DNA from: Phellopilus nigrolimitatus
Lineage: Eukaryota > Basidiomycota > Agaricomycetes > Hymenochaetales > Hymenochaetaceae
Reading direction: 5' to 3'
Assembly: GCA_021029095.1 (NCBI GenBank)
Contig: JAJOHG010000064.1
Location: 1-64,000, forward strand
Length of the DNA stretch: 64,000 nucleotides
The stretch's first letter is position 1; each line of letters opens with the position of its first letter. Shown one piece after another: positions 57,651-64,000 of the stretch. A program made the position numbers and the translations under genes. Below the pieces are notes generated by a model. That model worked only from the letters and a program-made list of their open reading frames with translations, was not told the origin of the DNA and made no database searches.

Positions 57651-59301
57651 ATGACATTTGGCATCCCAAAGAGCGTAGAGGTCAAATACGACCTCGCAGT
57701 TGTGCAGAATATGCTGACCCTGCTTAAAGCTGCGCCGTTCCCCGACCGAGCGCCAATCGACGCGGCGACTCCATGGGAATTGGGCATTGACTACGCATAC
57801 CTGAAGAGCCTGAAGACGCGCTTCGAGACCGAGTGGGACTACAGTGCGCTCGAGAAGAAAATCGGGCGATTTGACAATTACCTGGTTCACTATGAACATG
57901 AAGGGGACTCGCTGGACTTGCATTACGTGCATGTGAAGAGCCCTCGGAGCGATGCAATCCCAATCATTCTTCTACACGGCTGGCCAGGTGCGTACTATGG
58001 GTGACGTTCAGCATTCAGAAATGGTAGAGCTGATTCAAGAAATATAAAATAAAGGGACCTTCTTTGACTTTCATAAGGTTGTCGAGCCGCTGGTAAATCC
58101 GCCGAATAACAATCTGCCGGCGTAAGTCTCTAGATGGCTGTGAACATTTATATTCTCATATTTTCTTGTTTAGGTTCCATGTAGTTATCCCCTCGCTACC
58201 GGGGTATTTCCTCTCGACTCTCCCGAGGCGCGATGGTTGGGGCATCTCGGACACTGCCGGTGTTTTCAACGGTCTCATGACCTCTGTCCTTGGTTACGCA
58301 ACGTACTCAGGCCAGGGAGGCGACTGGGTAAGTTCTCGAAATCTAGTATGTTCATTTGTAGATTATTGGTGTTGTCTGATCATTTTCATCTGCAACGCGG
58401 ATAGGGATCAATGATCCTACGCGTAATGGGAAGCCTCTTTCCGGAGTCACTCACGGCGATGCACTTCAACATGTTCATTGCGCCTTCCGTGCCCGGGGTC
58501 GATCCCTCGAACTACTCCGCGACGGAGAAACGCTCCCTGCAGCGGCGAGCCGAGTTCTTCAAAAGTGGGATGGGTTATTTTGCACTTCAGAACACTAAAG
58601 TGGGCTATGAATATGCTTATCATCGGTCTTCGTTTGTTGAAAAGGGGAGGATTTGTAGCCATTCACGATTGGATTGGCGATTGCGTCTTCGCCGCTCGCC
58701 GTCTTGACGTACATCGGCGAGAAGATATACGCGTGGTCGGACCCGGGCCTCGTTGATCAGCAAGACATACTTGACACTGTCGCACTGTACTTTCTCAGTG
58801 GCTCCTTCGCGACTTCGGTGGTCATTTACAATCAGGTCCGTTTTTAGCTCTCCATTTCAAACCTCTCCCTCAGCTGACACTTGGCGCCCTTTGATGATCT
58901 AAATTGTATGTAGAGTAATAAGGAACGCCCTGGTCTCAGTATCTCCGGGAAATGGCCTCTGAAAAATAAATTCGGATATTCTGCTTTCGTCAGTGCCCTT
59001 TCCTTCCTTGAGGGCTTTCTTTCTCTAGTCTAATTGGCGTATGACCCTGCTACGATCCCTATAGCCGTTCGAACTCGGTGGCCCGCCTAAAATCGATATT
59101 GCGGCCATAGGCCCGTTGGTGTATCACAAAGGTCGGGGTGATGTTCCTCATTGTCCAGGACATTACTAATCAAATGCCTGTGCCATAATATTCGTATCTT
59201 CAGAGCATTCGAAAGGCGGTCATTTTCCTGCTCTGGACTGCCCGAAAGAGTACGTCGAAGACTTGCAAGAATTCCTCGGGGAACATTGGAGTCGGCTTTG
59301 A
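57651..59301 (+). CDS. Epoxide hydrolase (microsomal-type, EHN domain)
   Basis: This alpha/beta-hydrolase-fold epoxide hydrolase opens epoxides to diols. The start at 57651 gives MTFGIPKSVEVKYDLAVVQN. The N-terminal EHN domain is clear (WELGIDYAYLKSLKTRFETE, WDYSALEKKIGRFDNYLV). The catalytic domain has IILLHGWPG (oxyanion HGWP), TFFDFHKVVEPLVNPP, FHVVIPSLPGYFLSTLPRR, SGQGGDWGSMILRVMGSLFP (nucleophile Asp in GGDWG), PFTIGLAIASSPLAVLTYIG and EKIYAWSDPGL. The last exon is EHSKGGHFPALDCPKEYVED (catalytic His), ending LQEFLGEHW and TGA at 59301. Six to seven short introns are inferred and no frame shift was seen. With neighbouring P450s, epoxide detoxification or tailoring is plausible (inference). 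Confidence 0.88.
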
Positions 59302-59979
59302 TGTTCCACAATGAAATGCGCGTCAGGTGTACTGATATCAAAGGGAGTTGATTGTATATTAGTTCGTGTACAGATGCATGGAGGTACGCGAAGTATACGG
59401 GAATCCGGAAACTAGTCGGACGTGCGTGATTGGCGAATGACATACTGCGGTCTTCCGAAGTCATTGGCACTGTATAGTATTGAGGGGAAAAAAATACATA
59501 TATTCTAAGATTATGAATAATGAAATGCTGTTCAGTATCCGTGCGGGCATGGACACGATTGTCATTCAGAAAATCTTCGGGATTAACTGAGGCGAGGATA
59601 GCCCATTTCCGTAGAATCGCGCTTTAGCTAAGTTGTGCAGGTGTGAAATGAGCATGTATGCATTCACTGGTAGAGCGTGGGAGGGGGGGCATTTCACTTG
59701 GTCCATTCATTAAATACTGCATAGGCCGCATATAACTACAATGGGGCCTTCTGACTTTACAATGGAATTTAAAGCCTAAACATTACAGGAGTAACTAATG
59801 CCGGATCCGGTATTAAAGCATTGTATTTTATGTAATCTAATATACATAATTGAAAAATAGGCAGTTTTGTAAACAGAGTTAGTAGGGTTAGACCTAGCAT
59901 CATGTTATGTGTCACATACCGGATTGCAAGTGACCCCAGCGGATTCCATCAGAGCCACGCTGGCTAACCGTAGTACCGC
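59302..59979. other. AT-rich intergenic region
   Basis: This lies between the epoxide hydrolase and the second palindrome. I see no coding pattern; it is A/T-rich from 59690 to 59900. Confidence 0.4.
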
Positions 59980-60070
59980 GTAAAAGGGTTTCTCACCCTG
60001 TGTCCAGCGTCGATTCCTCACCTTTGAATCGACGCTGGACACAGGGTCTTGCGTCGGCATGTGCGGCAGA
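59980..60070 (+). repeat. Palindromic repeat module, copy 2
   Basis: The same flanks as copy 1 (GGGTTTCTCACC before, TTGCGTCGGCATGTGCGGCA after) enclose the same palindrome: arms 59996-60016 and 60026-60046. The 9-base loop reads CTCACCTTT, close to the reverse complement of the loop in copy 1. The centre has thus been flipped relative to its flanks. The copia LTR begins about 45 bases downstream. Confidence 0.85.
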
Positions 60071-60115
60071 GCAAGGAAGAGCGCGTGCTCGGCACAGGCT
60101 GCCGCTTATGTCAGG

Positions 60116-60671
60116 TGTTGGAATCCATACCGGCGGACCGGCGAGCTCACAGCGAGAAAGCTCGGGCCGAGCAGCACCTCGGCTCGCGCACTTGGAGGCT
60201 CGGTGGCGCGTGCTCGGCTCGCTGCGAGCACAGTGGCTCGGAGACTCGGCCTACAGGCCCGAAGCCACTTGCCTCGCCACTGGCTGCTCGCCTCGCGCCC
60301 CTGTGCCCCTCGCCTCGCTTCCCTTTGTTATTCGCACCTCGCTAGTACATGTTTCCTTTGTTCTTTGTTTCTTATCTCGCTTTTTACCCCTTTAGTACGA
60401 AAAGCGGCTCGCTGAGAGAGCCGAGAATTGTAGTATAAAAACAGACTTTTATTCTTTCGCCCACCTCAGACGTTCGCTACACCGCGCAACGACTGAGGTG
60501 AGTTATCCATTTATTAACCGAGTCTATTATACCATTTACTCATTGATTATACTAGCTTACTTTTGTATTAGGTTAGTTAACAATTGACTAGACGTTCGCT
60601 ACACCGCGCAACGACTGAGCTTACTTTTGTATTAGCTGTCCGGCACGGTTTCAGGTCTCACCCCGACAACA
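60116..60671 (+). mobile_element. 5' LTR of a Ty1/copia element (boundaries inferred)
   Basis: The proposed LTR starts TGTTGGAATCC and ends CCCCGACAACA directly before the primer-binding site, giving TGTTG/CAACA inverted ends. A TATA box (TATAAAA, 60434-60440) marks the likely transcription start. A 29-base segment starting GACGTTCGCTACACCG occurs twice (60469-60497 and 60591-60619), so part of the LTR is internally duplicated. The 3' LTR is beyond the window, so the limits cannot be confirmed. Confidence 0.6.
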
Positions 60672-60682
60672 GGTTATGAGCC
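60672..60682 (+). promoter_or_regulatory. Copia primer-binding site for half initiator-Met tRNA
   Basis: GGTTATGAGCC is complementary to the anticodon-loop region of initiator methionine tRNA (GGCTCATAACC, including the CAU anticodon). Priming by a cleaved half tRNA-iMet is known for Drosophila copia and yeast Ty5. The site follows the LTR end immediately. Confidence 0.7.
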
Positions 60683-60724
60683 TTGGCTACCACTGAGCCA
60701 AGCCGAAATTTTAATTTGTACGTC

Positions 60725-63700
60725 ATGTCCAGCTCACAGGACACCCTCCCCACCTCTGTTCCGAAGCTCGCGACGAGCGGCGCGAACTGGGTGATCTACC
60801 GTATGCGTTTCCAAGCTGCCGTGAAGGCAAAGGGAAAGTGGGGCCATTTTGACGGTACGTCGACTCGGCCCGTGGCTGTTACTGCTGCTGTTGCAGCTGC
60901 AGCCGTGGCGAACGGTGATCCGAACCCAAATGATGCTATAGCGGCTTGGGACAAGGATGAGGATATCGCGATGTATCTTCTGTCCCAGCGTCTTGCAGAT
61001 TCAACCCTCATCCAGGTTGGGAACTGGCGAACTGTACTGCTCGCTGGAATGCCGTGGTACGTGAGTTCACACAGAAGTCAGCTTTTGCACAGACTTCGCT
61101 ACGAGCCGAGTTTCTTGAGGCTCGCTGCCCCGGTGATGCCGACGTCCGTGAATACCTGAGCGACTTGCGCATGCGTCGCGAAACGCTCGCGCAGTCGGGA
61201 GTCGAGATCTCCGACAAGGACTTTCGCTCGACAATTATCACTGCGATACCAAATCGGCTGGCGAACTTCGCATCCGCTCAGCTAACTTCGATGGAGATCA
61301 CAGCGCAAAACTATGCACTAATCCAGGCCACACCGTTGACTGATGCGCAGATCCGTTCGCTCCGTGAAGTTGATCCCGAGGTCTTGATCCACATTATTTC
61401 TGATGAGGCCGACCGTCAAAAACGCGAGCGACAAACGAAGCGCAAAGAGCCTGCGAGAAGCTCGAAGGACAAAGACGAAGCACTGTATGTGAGCTCGGCT
61501 GCGAAGCCGAAATCGAAGAGCAACCCGAAGCCGAGAGGTTCCTGCTGGAACTGTGGCGAGGTTGGACACCTCCGAGCGAAATGCCCGAAGCCGAGGAAGG
61601 ACTCGGGCAAGCCGAAAGCCAAGGAGAGCGCAAACGCGGCTCTCGAGCCAGATTCGGACTCAGATGGTGTGTGGGACTGCTGTAATGCAGCCTGGGACTC
61701 ATCCGATGATGAGGATGATGCCGACTTGATGCCTGAACTCGTCGACCAATCGGATAGTGAGGCCGAAGTTTTTTGGTCCGAGGCCGAGTTTTTTGGGTCT
61801 GAGGACGAGGATGACAAGGTGTCGGATATGAGCTCGGAAGTGAGCTCTGATGATGATGACTATCATGCTGATAGCGAGAAGGATGAAGTTGCACATGTCA
61901 CTCACCTTCGCGAGGGCAACGACATTCGTCGCGCAATCCTCGATTCTGGCTCGACACGACACATCTCGCCGTACCGAGAAGACTTCGCTACATTTGCGGA
62001 GACACCGCCGAAGAGCCTGCATGCAGCAAATCAGCAAACCTTTCACGCTACTGGGCAGGGGGATCTGATTATTGAACTCCCGAATGGTGCCGACTCGACG
62101 AGAATAACACTTACAGAAGCCCTCTACTCGCCCGAGGTCGGATACACACTTGTTTCGATAGGCGCACTCGATAGTGCGGCCTACTCGGCAACCTTCAGTG
62201 GAAACAAGTGCGTGCTGCGCGATGCAGCCGGCTTGCGTATTGGTGAGGTTATGCGCTTGGGAAAAGGTCTGTACCGTTTTGCGCACAAGCATATCGACCC
62301 AACGCTGCAAGATGCAGCAAATGCTGCCGAACTCACGCTGAGCCCAATGGAGCTGCATGCTCGGATGGGGCACATTGCGCCTGCAGCTGCGGAAAAGTTA
62401 GTACGCAAGGGATATGTAACAGGTCTACGTCTCAACACGTCCGGACCAGTGCCGACACTTTGCGAGTCGTGCGTGTACGGAAAGGCCATGCGAAAAGCGA
62501 TTTCGCGCGAACGAGAAGGCGAGCGAGCTACTGAGTTCGGAGGCGAGGTCCATACTGATGTATGGGGACCTGCGCCGACGCGATCACTCGGCGGCCGGCA
62601 TTACTATGTTACTTTCACGGATGATGCAACACGCGTAACGAAGCTGTATCTGCTGAAGAAGAAGAGCGACGTCTTTCGCTCTTACCAACACTTCGAGGCT
62701 TGGGCCGAGACGCAGATGAAGGCGAAGATTCGGATTCTTCATTCGGATCGTGGCGGCGAGTATACTGGCAAGGAGTTCGTTTTACACCTCAAAATGAAAG
62801 GAACAAAGCAGAAACTCACTGTTCACGACACTCCCGAGCACAACGGAGTCGCCGAGCGCCTGAACCGAACCATTCTCGAAAAGGTTCGCGCTATGTTGCA
62901 TGCGAGCGGCCTGCCGAAGTTTTTATGGGCCGAGGCAGCTCAGCATGCTGTCTGGTTGAAAAACCGAACCCCAACGCGTGCAGTACAGAATGTGACACCG
63001 CACGAGGCGATGACGGGCCAGAAACCTGACCTCCGAGGTCTTCGGACATGGGGTGCAAAGTGCTGGGTGCATGATAATTCGAGCTCGAAGCTTGATCCGC
63101 GTGCGCGTGAGGGCCGATGGATGGGTTTCGACGCGAACTCGAATGGCCAGCGCATTTATTGGCCTGTGAAGAAAAGCATTAGCGTTGAGCGAAATGTGTA
63201 CTTTGACCCTGGAGAGACTTCGAGTCGTCTCGAGGGGGAGGAATTAGACAGTGGAGCAGAAATCGAAACGACTTCGAAATCTCTGCAACCAAAGCCCGAG
63301 GAGCCCAAAACTTCGGCACCTTCAGCACCACCTGAACCCGAGAAACCACCAGATTCTTCGGCACCTTCGGCACCACCCGAGCCCGAGGAGCCAGCAGCAG
63401 CTCACCCACCCGAGAATGCGAGGCCAGCAGCGCCTGATATCCCCGAGCCGCGCGAGAAACGAGTCCGAGTGCCCTCGGCCTATGTGCGTCGCATTCAGGC
63501 CGGCGAAGGCTCGCATACTCACTGGCCAAATCGCGATGGCGCCATTCCACGTGGAATGCGCAGCCTGTACGAGTTTGTTGACCAGGAAGAAGAAACCGTG
63601 AATGCCGCATTCGAAGATGATTATGACGAGGAGTATGTTTTCGCCTCAGCCATGGAAGAGGCCGAAGGGCTTGAGCCGAGGACACTCGCCGAAGCGAAGC

Positions 63701-64000
63701 GGCTGCCGGAGTGGTCAGAATGGGAGCGTGCGATCGAAGAGGAGCTCGCAACGCTGCATGCGGCAGGTACATGGGTGCTGGAAGAACCTCCGAAGGGTGC
63801 AAATATTGTAGGATCAAAGTGGGTCTTCAAAATCAAGAAGGACGCGGCCGGAAACATTGTTCGGCGCAAGGCCCGCCTTGTTGCACAGGGATTCAGCCAA
63901 GTCCCGGGTGTTGATTACTTCGACACATTCGCACCTGTTGCAAAACTCGCATCAATCCGCGCGGCCCTCGCTATGGCGGCCCGACGCGATCTGGAGTTAG
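60725..64000 (+). mobile_element. Ty1/copia retrotransposon gag-pol, continuing past the window
   Basis: Gag starts at 60725 (MSSSQDTLPTSVPKLATSGA, NWVIYRMRFQAAVKAKGKWG). After a one-base shift near 61015-61032 the frame stays open to the window end, nearly 1000 codons. The order is copia-type: gag helices (REYLSDLRMRRETLAQSG), a zinc knuckle CWNCGEVGHLRAKC (CX2CX4HX4C), an acidic linker, protease (ILDSGSTRHIS), the GAG-pre-integrase segment (ELHARMGHIAPAAAEKLV), integrase HTDVWGP, HSDRGGEY and NGVAERLN (D, D, E), then a Pro/Glu-rich spacer. The start of reverse transcriptase follows: WERAIEEELATLHAAGTW, SKWVFKIKKDAAGN, KARLVAQGFSQ, FAPVAKLASIR. The near-intact frame suggests a young, possibly active copy. 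Confidence 0.95.

Noticed and set aside
61394..61894. Long minus-strand frames inside copia
   Set aside because: These are shadows of the continuous plus-strand gag-pol frame, which carries all the domain motifs.

Overview
The window looks like nuclear DNA of a filamentous basidiomycete of the Agaricomycetes type. The genes are intron-dense, with many short GT-AG introns of about 50-60 bases. The gene families are typical of that group: DUF6534 membrane proteins, berberine-bridge-like FAD oxidases, many P450s, F-box/LRR proteins and Zn2Cys6 regulators. The species cannot be named from the sequence. No rRNA, tRNA or CRISPR was recognised.

Layout. 0-4 kb: two convergent berberine-bridge-like FAD oxidases. 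4.9-10.1 kb: a P450 followed by a DUF6534 protein. 10.4-16.3 kb: an alpha/beta hydrolase with a C-terminal SKL peroxisomal signal, the mitochondrial dihydrolipoamide succinyltransferase (E2 of 2-oxoglutarate dehydrogenase), and a delta-12-type fatty acid desaturase. 17.1-25.8 kb: an MFS transporter, a zinc-free medium-chain reductase also ending in SKL, and an inverted broken copy of the transporter fused to the tail of a DUF6534 gene. 26-36.5 kb: a dihydroflavonol-reductase-like gene, a CpG-poor stretch, a TA-flanked MITE, and a second P450 plus DUF6534 pair. 37-46.6 kb: a Zn2Cys6 regulator, Golgi COG7 and an F-box gene. 46.9-52.6 kb: two identical hAT-type MITEs, an eIF2-gamma pseudogene and a second reductase-like gene split by one of the MITEs. 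53.4-59.3 kb: a third P450 and an epoxide hydrolase. 59.9-64 kb: a repeated palindrome and a nearly intact Ty1/copia element running off the window.

Together the oxidative genes (FAD oxidases, three P450s, reductases, epoxide hydrolase, MFS exporter) resemble tailoring and export functions of secondary or xenobiotic metabolism. No polyketide synthase, peptide synthetase or terpene synthase is present, so a biosynthetic cluster is not demonstrated. Housekeeping genes (E2 succinyltransferase, COG7, desaturase) lie between them. The window is rich in local duplications and young mobile elements.

Caveat. Several conserved genes contain isolated one-base frame shifts (E2 succinyltransferase, COG7, Zn2Cys6 regulator, F-box gene, MFS, the first FAD oxidase, copia). 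Either the assembly has residual indels or the genes are decaying; the pattern in the E2 gene favours sequence error. Exon-intron models below were inferred by eye.
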